Origin: Clostridia bacterium
Lineage (GTDB): Bacteria; Bacillota; Peptococcia; DRI-13; UBA5745
Assembly: GCA_018436095.1 (NCBI GenBank)
Contig: JAHDMJ010000003.1
Coordinates: forward strand, 1-64,000
Direction: 5' to 3'
DNA length: 64,000 nt
Positions 8,161 through 16,494 of this stretch are shown here, one piece after another. The translations under genes were made by a program, and so were the position numbers. Every line of letters starts with the position of its first letter. Position 1 is the stretch's first letter. The notes beneath the pieces were generated by a model. It saw only the letters and a program-made list of their open reading frames with translations, ran no database searches and was not told the origin of the DNA.

Positions 8161-8792
8161 TCAGGAAGTTTATTTTCAAATACAAAGAAGTCATGGAATG
8201 GGCCCTGCCGGTGACGCCGGAGGGCTTTTCTATTAGCTATGGCAACAAGATAGAGATTATTGATATACACAACCTGGGAGACGTCAGCGTCTGCGGCGGC
8301 AAAACCCTGGCTACCATCCAAATCGATTGCTTGCTGCCCAGGCAAAATTACGCTTTCGCCAGTACCCAAGATAATGACCCCTACAATAATGTGGCAACAA
8401 TCAAAAGCTGGATCAATGAAAAAGCGGTGCTCCGCTTTATTATCTCCGATACCGGCATCAATCTGCCGGTGCTGATCACCAGCATCAGCTACGGAGAAAA
8501 TGACGGCACCAACGACATTTACGCAACCTTGGTATTGCAGGAGTACCGGGAGGTCAAGGCGGAAACAGAATATACTACCAACACCGGCAATAACCCCCGG
8601 GAAGGGGACAGTCAGCCTGTTAAAAGCGATAGTTACCTAGTGGAAAAAGGCGATACCTTAAGCGCCATCTGCAAGGATCGTTACGGCAAGGCCAGCCTTT
8701 ATCATAAAGTGGCGGCCTATAACGAAATCAAAAATCCTGATCTTATCTTTATCGGCCAAACCATTAAATTACCCGACGAAAGTCAGCTATAG
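8157..8792 (+). CDS. LysM-containing tail/baseplate protein (XkdP-like)
   Basis: 211 residues; ATG at 8157 overlaps the tape measure stop (ATGA). Residues 1-140 match XkdP/gp53-type tail proteins. Residues about 162-208 are a LysM domain (YLVEKGDTLSAICKDRYG...IFIGQTIKLP), which in contractile tails forms part of the hub and may contact peptidoglycan. Alternative in-frame TTG at 8142 is unlikely because ATGA coupling is the rule in this operon. Confidence 0.88.
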   Translation: MIRKFIFKYKEVMEWALPVTPEGFSISYGNKIEIIDIHNLGDVSVCGGKTLATIQIDCLLPRQNYAFASTQDNDPYNNVATIKSWINEKAVLRFIISDTGINLPVLITSISYGENDGTNDIYATLVLQEYREVKAETEYTTNTGNNPREGDSQPVKSDSYLVEKGDTLSAICKDRYGKASLYHKVAAYNEIKNPDLIFIGQTIKLPDESQL

Positions 8793-8805
8793 GAGGCGGT
8801 TGAAG

Positions 8806-9780
8806 ATGATCAAGATTACCTGCTCCGATAAAAAGGGTAAAACTCAGGATATCACCCAGTTGCTTCAAAGCATCAATTGGTCCGGCGACGACCGGCAATG
8901 CTGCCGTACTCTGCAATTCACCCTTTTGTCAAATGGCAATGATCCCCGAATACCTGGGGCGGAATGCAATTTGGGAGACCGGGTTCTATTCCAAAAAGAT
9001 GAACAGCTGCTTTTTGACGGCTTCATCTTTACCCGGCAAAAGGAAACCGGCAGCAGCCTCATGGATATTACCTGCTATGACCGGGGGATTTACCTGAAAA
9101 AGAACAGCGCTTCCTACAAATTCACCAAGCAGACGCCGGAGGCTATTGTCGGCATCATCGCCCACGAATTTGACATCAAAACGGGAACCATAGCCGCAAC
9201 CGGCAGTCCGGTTTCCCAGAACTTTTTCGGCAGCTCTCTGTATGAAATCATCGAGAGAGTTTACCAAATGGCAGGAAAGAAAACCGGCAAGGAGTATCAA
9301 ATTACCTTTGTTGGCGATGAGCTGCAGGTGCTGGAAAAAGAAATCATTGCGGAAAAGGTTCCGCTGATCCGGCCCGGCGGGCCCTTGATCAGCGCCTCGG
9401 TGACGGAATCCCTGGAGAATATGATCAATCAAGTGAAGATCTACAACAAAAACGAGGAGTTTCTTAAACCGGCGGTAAGCGATGATGAACTGATTAAAGC
9501 CTATGGCTTGATGCAGGCTTACTTGAAAGAGCAAGAAGGTGAGGATAACCGGGCCCTGGCCCAAAAAATGCTGGAGGATAATGGGGTGGAGCAAAGAATC
9601 ACCATCGATAATTTTGGCAATGTCCAGCATATCAGCGGCAGGGCCGTGATGCTGCAGGAACCATATACCGGCCTGGAAGGTTTGTTTTTTATCGACTCAG
9701 ACCGCCACAAATGGGCCAATGGCGTCTACAAAAACAGCTTGGTTTTACGTTTTGGTAAAATGAAAGAAGGAAAGAGGTGA
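8806..9780 (+). CDS. Baseplate hub protein (XkdQ-like)
   Basis: 324 residues from the ATG at 8806, 9 bases after AGGAGG. Length and position between the LysM protein and the DUF2577 protein match XkdQ of PBSX, a gpD/gp27-like hub that forms the ring at the end of the tube. The N-terminal region is beta-rich (VLFQKDEQLLFDGFIF) and the C-terminal part contains an alpha/beta domain. No enzymatic motif seen. Confidence 0.85.
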   Translation: MIKITCSDKKGKTQDITQLLQSINWSGDDRQCCRTLQFTLLSNGNDPRIPGAECNLGDRVLFQKDEQLLFDGFIFTRQKETGSSLMDITCYDRGIYLKKNSASYKFTKQTPEAIVGIIAHEFDIKTGTIAATGSPVSQNFFGSSLYEIIERVYQMAGKKTGKEYQITFVGDELQVLEKEIIAEKVPLIRPGGPLISASVTESLENMINQVKIYNKNEEFLKPAVSDDELIKAYGLMQAYLKEQEGEDNRALAQKMLEDNGVEQRITIDNFGNVQHISGRAVMLQEPYTGLEGLFFIDSDRHKWANGVYKNSLVLRFGKMKEGKR

Positions 9781-9786
9781 GCCTGA

Positions 9787-10182
9787 ATGGAGGATAATCC
9801 TTATGCCGTTTTTGTCCAATCCATGCGGCAGGAGGCAAAGCGGGTCAACGGCCCAGGCTTTCGTCTGGGTCAAGTAGTGAGCCTGGCGCCTTTAAGGGTG
9901 CGCTGCGGCAGTATTGTGCTGAGCGGTGAGGACTTGTTGGTCAACGCCATGCTAAAGCCGGAATACAGCCGGCAAATAGAGATAAAAGAACTCAGCGGCT
10001 CCTTTACCGCCAACTGCCTTTGTCCTGACAGCGCAAGCGGCGCCAGAACCATCAGCAGCGGCAGCCTGCAAGGCCAAGGTATAGCAAAGGACCAGGCTCT
10101 CAAGGCCGGCGACCAGGTAGTGATGCTGGCTATGGATGGCGATCAGCGTTTCATTATATTATGCAAGGTGGTGGCAGCATGA
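9787..10182 (+). CDS. Baseplate/spike-associated protein, DUF2577 (XkdR-like)
   Basis: 131 residues. A small OB-like beta domain (FRLGQVVSLAPLRVRCGSIVL) and a C-terminal strand motif (AGDQVVMLAMDGDQRFIILCKV) match DUF2577, the family of XkdR. It probably forms the central spike or its base. It overlaps the next gene by 4 bases (ATGA), so translation is coupled. Confidence 0.88.
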   Translation: MEDNPYAVFVQSMRQEAKRVNGPGFRLGQVVSLAPLRVRCGSIVLSGEDLLVNAMLKPEYSRQIEIKELSGSFTANCLCPDSASGARTISSGSLQGQGIAKDQALKAGDQVVMLAMDGDQRFIILCKVVAA

Positions 10183-10598
10183 CATTATTCCCTTTGATCC
10201 AGTCCCAGCAAAGCGTGGCGGTAAACAGAGCTTTACCATTATGTAAAGAGGTGGACTGGGATTTTCAAAAGAATATTCCTATTTATAAGAAAGGCTCTCC
10301 TTCCATTATTACTGGATTGAGAGCCGTTCTCGTCTGGGCTTGGAAAGCTCTGCATACCCAGCGCTTTCGCCATGAAATCTACTCCTGGGATTACGGCTGT
10401 GAGCTGGAAGCCTTGGTTGGCCGGCCTTTTACGGAGGAACTGAAGCGTTCCGAGGCTGTGCGCTACGTCCGGGAATGCTTGATGGTCAATCCCTACATTT
10501 CCGAAGTCAACCAAATCAATGTGGATTTCCGGGACGAGAGATTGACGATAACCTGCAAACTGAAAACAATTTACGGGGAGGTGAACCTTGATGTTTGA
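10179..10598 (+). CDS. Baseplate wedge protein, DUF2634 / gp25-like (XkdS-like)
   Basis: 139 residues from the ATG at 10179 in the ATGA overlap. The core (ALVWAWKALHTQRFRHEIYSWDYG...VGRPF) and the C-terminal half resemble gp25/DUF2634, a wedge component that primes sheath assembly in contractile tails. It ends inside the start of the baseplate J gene (10591), so the two are coupled. Confidence 0.88.
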   Translation: MTLFPLIQSQQSVAVNRALPLCKEVDWDFQKNIPIYKKGSPSIITGLRAVLVWAWKALHTQRFRHEIYSWDYGCELEALVGRPFTEELKRSEAVRYVRECLMVNPYISEVNQINVDFRDERLTITCKLKTIYGEVNLDV

Positions 10599-11637
10599 AG
10601 AGAAAACCCCTGAGCTTATCAAAGGGGAAATATTGAACCAAATGGTCAGTGACATTGATAAACGGGAAGGCAGTTATACCAGTGATATGGTAGGGCCGGT
10701 GGCCTACGAGCTCTGGCGTATGTATGACAGTTTAAAGGCTTTGGAGCCGATGGTTTTTGTGGACGAAACCTCCGGTGAATATATTGACCGCAAGTGTGCC
10801 GATTACGGTATTGCTAGAAAACCGGGGCTGAAGGCCAAGACTGTTATGACTTTTACCGGTGATGAAGGAGTAAGAATCCCGGCCAAGACCTTATTTCTGA
10901 CGGAAGACGGTCTGGAATTCGAGACGGAAAAGACCATTGCCATCAGCGGCGGCCAGGCTCAGGCAACGGCCGTTGCCCGGCAAGTGGGGGATGCTTTTAA
11001 CGTACCTGCCAATACCATCCGGCATCAAATGGTATCCATCAGCGGCCTCAATGGGATCAGCCATCCTGCCGCCCAAGGCGGGGCCGATCCGGAAAGTGAC
11101 GGCAGTCTGGTGAACCGGCTCTATGCTTATTTGCGGATGCCGGCCACCAGCGGCAATGTCTACCACTATGAGCAATGGGCCCTGGCGGTAAACGGTGTAG
11201 GCGGCGTCAAGGTGGTGCCCCTTTGGAACGGCCCCGGTACGGTGAAGGTCATCGTTGTTGGTCCCAACAAAGAGCCGGTGTCTGAAGAAATTCAGCAAAA
11301 CTGCCTGGCCTGCATTGAAGAAAACCGGCCTATTGGCGCCGAAGTAACGGTAGTCAGCGCCGAAGGCTTGACCATCGATATTGACGCCCAGGTAGCCATC
11401 GATGGCTCTACCACTGCAGAAGAGGTCCGCACTGCCTTTATGGCCAATCTGGCCCAGTATTTACAGGAGATTTCCTTTAACCGCTATTCCTTACTGTACA
11501 ACAGGATTGCTTTTATGCTGCTGGATGTGCCGGGAGTAGTGGATTACCAGTCTCTCAGCCTCAACGGCGGCGAAGCCAACATTAACCTGGCAGATAACCA
11601 GGTGCCTGTCTTAGGGACGGTGGTGGTCAGGTTATGA
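10591..11637 (+). CDS. Baseplate J-like protein (XkdT-like)
   Basis: 348 residues; the ATG at 10591 follows GGGGAGGTG with good spacing and overlaps the preceding gene. The sequence shows the baseplate J/gp47/XkdT pattern (EYIDRKCADYGIAR near residue 65, GGADPESDGSLVNRLYAYLR in the middle, then an alternating strand region). This forms the wedge body of the baseplate that opens when fibres bind. The stop overlaps the next start (ATGA at 11634-11637). Confidence 0.92.
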   Translation: MFEEKTPELIKGEILNQMVSDIDKREGSYTSDMVGPVAYELWRMYDSLKALEPMVFVDETSGEYIDRKCADYGIARKPGLKAKTVMTFTGDEGVRIPAKTLFLTEDGLEFETEKTIAISGGQAQATAVARQVGDAFNVPANTIRHQMVSISGLNGISHPAAQGGADPESDGSLVNRLYAYLRMPATSGNVYHYEQWALAVNGVGGVKVVPLWNGPGTVKVIVVGPNKEPVSEEIQQNCLACIEENRPIGAEVTVVSAEGLTIDIDAQVAIDGSTTAEEVRTAFMANLAQYLQEISFNRYSLLYNRIAFMLLDVPGVVDYQSLSLNGGEANINLADNQVPVLGTVVVRL

Positions 11638-12167
11638 GCCTGATGAAGTTTATGCCGCCCTATTACCGGGAGAGTCCCGTCGTGGTTGACCTGCAAGGAG
11701 CTTTTGGCAGCCAAACCGAGGCCCTGGCGGCGGCAAAGGAGGATTTATTTAAACAGTTTACTTTAGATACTGCCACTTGGGGCTTAGCCAATTGGGAAAA
11801 AGCTTACGGCCTGGAAGTGGAGGTAACGAAGGATCATGAATACCGGCGGTCCAGGGTCCGCAGCAAAATGCGGTCCACCAGCACCACTACCCTGGCCATG
11901 ATTAAAAATGTGGCGGAGAGTTTCAGCAATGGTTCGGTGGAACTCATTGAGGAGCCCGGCAGCCATCACTTTGAGATTAAATTCGTAGGCAATATCGGTA
12001 TTCCGCCGAATATGGAGGATCTGCAAGGGGCGGTAGAGGAGCTAAAGCCCGCCCATTTAGCGGTGGATTATACGGTAATCTACCGGACCCATTTGGTGCT
12101 GCGGCAGTTTACCCATGCCCAGCTCAGCGCTTTCACCCACAGGCAGATCCGGGAAGAAGACATTTAA
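11634..12167 (+). CDS. Tail protein I-like, DUF2313 (YmfQ-like)
   Basis: 177 residues. N-terminal MPPYYRESPVV and the DTATWGLANWEKAYGLEV motif, with RRSRVRSKMRS following, match YmfQ/DUF2313 proteins, which link the baseplate to the tail fibre. In most related clusters the fibre gene follows immediately. Here the next 168 bases (12168-12335) are non-coding and the holin gene follows, so the fibre has been lost or moved. Confidence 0.85.
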   Translation: MSLMKFMPPYYRESPVVVDLQGAFGSQTEALAAAKEDLFKQFTLDTATWGLANWEKAYGLEVEVTKDHEYRRSRVRSKMRSTSTTTLAMIKNVAESFSNGSVELIEEPGSHHFEIKFVGNIGIPPNMEDLQGAVEELKPAHLAVDYTVIYRTHLVLRQFTHAQLSAFTHRQIREEDI

Positions 12168-12335
12168 ATAAGGCATAGCCTAAAGGGATGTTTTGGTAAG
12201 TTTATGAACACTTCGTCAGGTACGGCTATATACTATGTAGTGAGGGGCCTGTTTATTTTTGAAAACTAAAATTGAATAACGAACAACAGTTTTTCTCATA
12301 GCTGTTTTAAATAAAAATTTACGAAAGGACTTACC
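12168..12335 (+). other. Gap where a fibre gene would be expected
   Basis: AT-rich, no ORF and no tandem ATGTCA site. A possible -10 (TATACT) occurs near 12228 without a clear -35. The sequence gives no remnant of a fibre gene that I can recognise. Confidence 0.4.
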
Positions 12336-12875
12336 ATGTTAAGCGAATGGAAAAAGATTCAGGCCGTCATTACCGCAATGGCAGCAGCTATAGCCGTCAG
12401 ACTAGGCATTCTGGCGCTGCCGATCTTTCTGCTGTTGGGGCTGAATATTACCGATTATTTCACCGCCATTATGGCGGCTCCCCGCCGGGGAGAGAAGGTT
12501 AGTTCAGATCGGGGTATGGCCGGAATTAAGAAAAAAATCAGCATGTACATATTGGTCTGCCTCGGTGCAGTAGTCGATATTCTGTTAACCGTATCTACGG
12601 CAGGGCTCACCATTCCTACCCGCTGGGTTTTTGCCCTGTTGGTTACGATTTGGCTCATTTGTAACGAAGTAATCAGCATTCTGGAAAATCTCATTGATAT
12701 GGGGGTGGCCATTCCCCCCTTCCTTTTGCCTTTGGCAGAATGTATTCGGGAAAGCATTGAAGGCGGCGGCGAGGCCGCCGGTAAATGCGGCCTGGGTCAG
12801 GGCCGGGGTCAGGGCGGCGGCAACGAGGTAAAGGATTTGCCGGCCGGCAGTAATCCTGATGAGGAGGATAAATAA
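12336..12875 (+). CDS. Phage holin, superfamily 6-like (copy 1)
   Basis: 179 residues. Three hydrophobic stretches at about 11-45, 68-95 and 100-120, with the family pattern GLNITDYFTAIMA and KKISMYILVCLGAVVDILL. The C-terminal tail is Gly-rich and charged and longer than in the two paralogues at 25623 and 31834. It makes the membrane lesion that releases the endolysin and tail particles. It is directly upstream of the endolysin gene, 3 bases apart. Confidence 0.9.
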   Translation: MLSEWKKIQAVITAMAAAIAVRLGILALPIFLLLGLNITDYFTAIMAAPRRGEKVSSDRGMAGIKKKISMYILVCLGAVVDILLTVSTAGLTIPTRWVFALLVTIWLICNEVISILENLIDMGVAIPPFLLPLAECIRESIEGGGEAAGKCGLGQGRGQGGGNEVKDLPAGSNPDEEDK

Positions 12876-12878
12876 ACT

Positions 12879-13505
12879 ATGGTGATAAAGAAATATTCCA
12901 AAAGCAAAAACGGCGGAGAACGGCTTTCTCCGAATTTTACGGTTAGGGAATTTGCCTGCAAAGACGGTACGGACCTTATATTGATCGACGACGAACTGGT
13001 AAATTTATTGCAGCAGGTCAGAGATCATTTCCAAGTCCCGGTGACGGTCAACAGTGCCTATCGCACCGCCGCTTACAATGCTAAAATTGGCGGTGTTAAA
13101 AACAGCCAGCATGTGCTGGGTATGGCTGCCGATATCGTAGTCAAGGACGTAACGCCTATTGCTGTTGCCCAATATGCCGAATACCTGGGAGCTAAAGGCA
13201 TCGGCTTATATAGTGATTTTGTGCATTTGGATACGAGAAAAGGGGCAAAAAGCCGCTGGATCAATAAAGGGAAGGAAGTTGCGGTAAGCGGCTTTCCCGG
13301 CTACCAGGAGCCCCAGGCGCCTGCAGCGCCGGCAGCCAAGGATTCCCTGTCAATAGAAATCTATGATGGGTCCGGCGAGCTGGTGACGGCCTTGCAAGGA
13401 CGGCTGGATGGCGGTACAACCTGGGCGCCGCTGCGGCAAGTAGCGGAGGCTTTGAAAGCCACTGTGATTTTTGATCAAGAAACAATAAGGATCATTGCAC
13501 CGTAA
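12879..13505 (+). CDS. Endolysin, peptidase M15-type with C-terminal stalk-like domain (intact copy)
   Basis: 208 residues. Residues about 20-135 are an M15A D-Ala-D-Ala carboxypeptidase-like domain: SAYRTAAYN, then the zinc ligands in SQHVLGMAADIVV and VHLDTR. Residues about 165-208 (LQGRLDGGTTWAPLRQVAEAL...VIFDQETIRI) resemble the Cu-amine-oxidase-N/stalk repeat, perhaps a wall-binding piece. It follows the holin and would cleave peptide cross-bridges. Of three copies in the window, only this one has an unbroken reading frame through both domains. Confidence 0.88.
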   Translation: MVIKKYSKSKNGGERLSPNFTVREFACKDGTDLILIDDELVNLLQQVRDHFQVPVTVNSAYRTAAYNAKIGGVKNSQHVLGMAADIVVKDVTPIAVAQYAEYLGAKGIGLYSDFVHLDTRKGAKSRWINKGKEVAVSGFPGYQEPQAPAAPAAKDSLSIEIYDGSGELVTALQGRLDGGTTWAPLRQVAEALKATVIFDQETIRIIAP

Positions 13506-13543
13506 AGTTGCCCTGCCATAAGGAAAGAATGCTGTAAATGCTG

Positions 13544-13590
13544 AAACCGCAGATGATTTAGGTCTTTGCCTGATTGATCTGCGGTTTTTT
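13544..13590 (+). terminator. Terminator after the tail cluster
   Basis: AAACCGCAGAT (13544-13554) pairs with ATCTGCGGTTT (13577-13587), followed by a T-run. It closes the tail/lysis transcription unit. Confidence 0.85.
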
Positions 13591-13721
13591 GTATTTTAAA
13601 AAGGATTTCGGGAAACCTTACTAGCATATTAATCAGTGATAAAGTTTAATTTACTCCTGATTAAATTTGATCTTCCTTTTCTCCGGCGAGTCATTTAAAA
13701 TAACCATAAGGAGGTGTTGAA

Positions 13722-14813
13722 ATGGAAAGGTTACCTATTGGCAAAGTAATCTATAGCATGCGAAAGGAGCGGGGGGCAACCCAGGAGGATCTGGCCCTGT
13801 CCGTGGGCGTATCCGTACCGGCAGTGTCGAAATGGGAAAGCAGCCAGGCTTATCCGGACATAACGCTTTTGCCTTCCATTGCCCGCTATTTTAATACGAC
13901 TATCGATCACTTGCTGAACTATGAACTGGATATTACGGATGAGGAAGTCATGGCCCTGATGAAATCCTGCGGTCAGGTTTTTGAAGAAGAAGGCGTGACG
14001 GCGGGCGTGGCTCTTTGCGAGCAGTATTTATACCGCTATCCCAACAATTTATTTTTAAAACTAAGGACAGGCGCCTTGTATTTGACCTATCTCAGCCGGG
14101 CTATGGACGAGGCTGCGGCGGAGGAGCTGGCTTGGAAAGCCATTCATCTATTGGAAATGGCCTCGGAAAGCAAAAACGATGAAATCTCCTACAGCGCCTA
14201 TTACTTATTGAGCGCTCTATACGCTTTTGTGGGCCAGGCCGAAAAATCAGAGGCTGTTTTATCCCGGATTCCCAAAAATCCCATTAATCCCGAAGATATG
14301 CTGGTGCCTTTATATATCCGGCAAGGCCGTTTTGAGGAGGCAAAAAAATTGCTGCAGACCAATATGCTCAGCCGGCTGCAGCACGTAAGCAGAGCTTTAG
14401 GGAGCTACAGCATGATCTGCGGCAAGGAAGGCCGTCAGGATCTAGCCAAGGCTTTGCTGCACCAGGCAGAAAGGGTGGCGGAAATGTTCTCGCTGGATGC
14501 CGGCGCCCGCATCAACTGTTATTTAGAGCTGGCGGAGTTTTACGCCGGGGAGGAAAGGGGCCCTCAGGTCTTGTTTTATATGAATAAGCTGGGGGATTGC
14601 CTGCTTGAATTAAGCCGGAAAGATCCTAAAGAGTATTACCGGGAAAACCCCTTGTTTACCCATGTGGAGATTTTACAGCCTGTCCAATCCCTGCCTTATT
14701 TCCGGAGCCTGTTGATCAAGATATTCGAGTACGGCGAGGAATTTGATTTTCTGCGGCAGAACCCGGAGTTTTTGGCTCTGGTGGAGCGGCTGAGTACGAT
14801 TTGGAGCGAATAA
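13722..14813 (+). CDS. XRE-family regulator with helical repeat C-terminal domain
   Basis: 363 residues. An XRE helix-turn-helix occupies residues 5-62 (GATQEDLALSVGVSVPAVSKWE). The remainder is a helical array resembling tetratricopeptide repeats (ELAWKAIHLLEMASESKNDE, YSAYYLLSALYAFVGQAEKSEAVL), as in RRNPP-type or stress-responsive regulators. The start has AAGGAGG 8 bases upstream. No partner peptide gene is visible. It stands alone between the tail cluster and the GntR gene; target unknown. Confidence 0.85.
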   Translation: MERLPIGKVIYSMRKERGATQEDLALSVGVSVPAVSKWESSQAYPDITLLPSIARYFNTTIDHLLNYELDITDEEVMALMKSCGQVFEEEGVTAGVALCEQYLYRYPNNLFLKLRTGALYLTYLSRAMDEAAAEELAWKAIHLLEMASESKNDEISYSAYYLLSALYAFVGQAEKSEAVLSRIPKNPINPEDMLVPLYIRQGRFEEAKKLLQTNMLSRLQHVSRALGSYSMICGKEGRQDLAKALLHQAERVAEMFSLDAGARINCYLELAEFYAGEERGPQVLFYMNKLGDCLLELSRKDPKEYYRENPLFTHVEILQPVQSLPYFRSLLIKIFEYGEEFDFLRQNPEFLALVERLSTIWSE

Positions 14814-14816
14814 AGA

Positions 14817-14844
14817 TTGACAGGCTTATAAATGCTGATAAAAT
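14817..14844 (+). promoter_or_regulatory. Promoter of the GntR-family gene
   Basis: TTGACA at 14817-14822 and TAAAAT at 14839-14844, 16-base spacer. It starts within 4 bases of the upstream gene's stop codon. A TGTACT-n-TA motif just downstream (14846-14853) recurs in the promoter of the glutamate mutase operon and may be the operator. Confidence 0.6.
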
Positions 14845-14879
14845 TGTACTATATTAATTTGAGAGAAGATGTATGTATT

Positions 14880-15872
14880 ATGAAACTTCTTATTGATAGT
14901 ACTGCGGAAACACCAATTTATCAGCAAATTATCGATGGCTTAAAAAGAGCCATCCAAAGCGGTATCCTGCCCCCCGGCAGCCAGTTGCCTACGGTCCGGG
15001 AGCTGGCGGAGGAAAACCTGATTGCCCGGGGAACGGTTAAGCACGCTTACGATATGCTGGAGCTGGAGGGGCTGATCAAAAAGCAGCAGGGCAAGGGTAC
15101 CTTTGTGTATCAGCAGCCGGAAGAAAAGACTTTGGGCAAAAAAGAACAGGCCACTTTAGCCATGGACCGTTTGCTTGAACAGCTGGAAGAGTTGGGCTTT
15201 TCTTTACGGGATATCCGGATTATTTTGGATTTAAAGCTCAGGGAAAGGGAAGAGTCCTACCGTCATGTCAGGATCGGTGCAGTGGATTGTTCGCCGGAGG
15301 CTTTATCCGTGATTATGGATCAGCTAGCCGGCTTTCCCGGCGCCGATGTTTTTGAATATTTACTGCAGCCGATTTTGGATTCTCCTTCCCAGTTTAATCC
15401 CGGCTGGGACATTTACATTACTACTCCTACTCATTATCAGGAGCTTAGCGAAAAAATGCCTGCCGGCAGCCGCCTGATTCAAGTTGTTTTGTCGGTATCG
15501 GCCGAGACTATCTTGGAGCTGGCCAGGATCCCGAGAGAAAAAAAGGTAGGGATATTATGCAGCAGCCGGCGCTTTGGCGACATTATTAAAAGAGCCTGCC
15601 GGCGCTACTGCCGGCTGGATCAGGAGCCGCAGGTTTATTACTTTGGCGATCCGGAGGCTGAGGCAACGGCAGCTTTCCTTAAAGATACTGAGCAATTGAT
15701 CCTGCCTCTTAATTATCTGAGGTTTTCCTCGGCCAGGGAACAAAACCTGCTGGCCCAATATACCGCCAACAATAAACCGGTTATCTTCCAATACCAGATG
15801 GAGCAAGGCTCTTTGCTTTATTTGGCCGAACAGATACAACGGGTCCGGAGCCTGATTCGGGGCTTGGAATAA
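14880..15872 (+). CDS. GntR-family transcriptional regulator, likely of the glutamate mutase operon
   Basis: 330 residues from the ATG at 14880 (an in-frame ATG at 14832 lies inside the promoter). The N-terminal 75 residues are a classical GntR winged helix (PIYQQIIDGLKRAIQSGILPPG, RELAEENLIARGTVKHAYDMLE). The C-terminal ~230 residues are an alpha/beta domain with a possible ligand fold, not one of the usual FadR, HutC or aminotransferase types. It precedes the glutamate mutase operon on the same strand, separated by a terminator and a strong promoter. Control of that operon is inferred from position and the shared motif. Confidence 0.85.
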   Translation: MKLLIDSTAETPIYQQIIDGLKRAIQSGILPPGSQLPTVRELAEENLIARGTVKHAYDMLELEGLIKKQQGKGTFVYQQPEEKTLGKKEQATLAMDRLLEQLEELGFSLRDIRIILDLKLREREESYRHVRIGAVDCSPEALSVIMDQLAGFPGADVFEYLLQPILDSPSQFNPGWDIYITTPTHYQELSEKMPAGSRLIQVVLSVSAETILELARIPREKKVGILCSSRRFGDIIKRACRRYCRLDQEPQVYYFGDPEAEATAAFLKDTEQLILPLNYLRFSSAREQNLLAQYTANNKPVIFQYQMEQGSLLYLAEQIQRVRSLIRGLE

Positions 15873-15913
15873 GAGTTAAAAATACTGCAATAATAAATAA
15901 GGATTAAACGAAG

Positions 15914-15952
15914 CAGGGAGTACAGCGGTTTCGGCGTTCTCCCTGTTTTTTT
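15914..15952 (+). terminator. Terminator after GntR gene
   Basis: CAGGGAG (15914-15920) pairs with CTCCCTG (15939-15945), followed by seven T. It separates the regulator from the glutamate mutase operon. Confidence 0.8.
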
Positions 15953-15994
15953 ATGTACTTCATCATGAAATGGGGAAGAATTCCATTTTAATGA

Positions 15995-16023
15995 TTGACA
16001 AATGTACTGTAACTATTTATGAT
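15995..16023 (+). promoter_or_regulatory. Promoter of the glutamate mutase operon
   Basis: TTGACA at 15995-16000 and TATGAT at 16018-16023, 17-base spacer. The spacer contains TGTACTGTAACTA, sharing TGTACT-n-TA with the GntR gene promoter, so GntR repression is plausible. Confidence 0.75.
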
Positions 16024-16083
16024 AATAGATATAGAACAATAGATTTTTAATGTTATAAAAACGTTGGAGAGGACGGGAGAGCG

Positions 16084-16494
16084 ATGCAGGGGAAAACTCT
16101 TATCCTAGGCGTAATTGGCGCTGATGTTCATGCGGTGGGCAACAAGATTCTTTATCATGCATTTAGGCAAGCCGGATTTGAGGTGGTCAATCTGGGCGTA
16201 ATGGTATCCCAGGAGGAGTTTATTGAAGCCGCTATTGAGACGGCGGCATCGGTCATCATTGTGGCCTCCCTTTATGGCCATGGTGAGCTGGATTGCCGGG
16301 GCATGCGGGAGAAGTGCCAGGAAGCGGGGCTGGCCGATATATTGCTATATGTAGGCGGCAATATCGTCGTAGGCAAGCAGCCCTTTGAAGAAGTTGAGCA
16401 GCGTTTTAGCGAGATGGGCTTTGACCGGGTTTTTCCGCCGGGAACCCTGCCTGATGCCGTCATCAATGCGTTAGAGGAGGATCTGCAGCCGTGA
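16084..16494 (+). CDS. glmS: Glutamate mutase sigma subunit (cobalamin-binding)
   Basis: 136 residues, the usual size. The B12-binding signature DxHxxG is seen as D14, H16 and G19, and the GG near VGGN ([11 protein letters not shown]) matches the base-off, His-on binding site. With GlmE it forms glutamate mutase (EC 5.4.99.1), converting L-glutamate to (2S,3S)-3-methylaspartate using adenosylcobalamin. It is the first gene of the operon and overlaps glmL by 4 bases (GTGA). Confidence 0.95.
   Translation: MQGKTLILGVIGADVHAVGNKILYHAFRQAGFEVVNLGVMVSQEEFIEAAIETAASVIIVASLYGHGELDCRGMREKCQEAGLADILLYVGGNIVVGKQPFEEVEQRFSEMGFDRVFPPGTLPDAVINALEEDLQP

Larger units (their letters stand above)
2513..13505 (+). 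other. Contractile phage-tail-like (tailocin-type) gene cluster
   Basis: Gene order matches the tail half of PBSX-like elements: XkdJ-like, sheath, tube, XkdN-like chaperone with frameshift, tape measure, XkdP/Q/R/S-like, baseplate J, YmfQ-like, holin, endolysin. Regulators (ImmA, XRE) and a late activator lead it. No terminase, portal, protease, capsid or replication gene is present between the regulators and the lysis genes, so the product would be a headless contractile particle. No tail-fibre gene lies between the YmfQ-like gene and the holin; candidate fibres sit at 23893-31444. Confidence 0.8.

Noticed and set aside
2513-13505. Complete prophage
   Set aside because: No terminase, portal, capsid, replication or integrase gene occurs in or next to the cluster.
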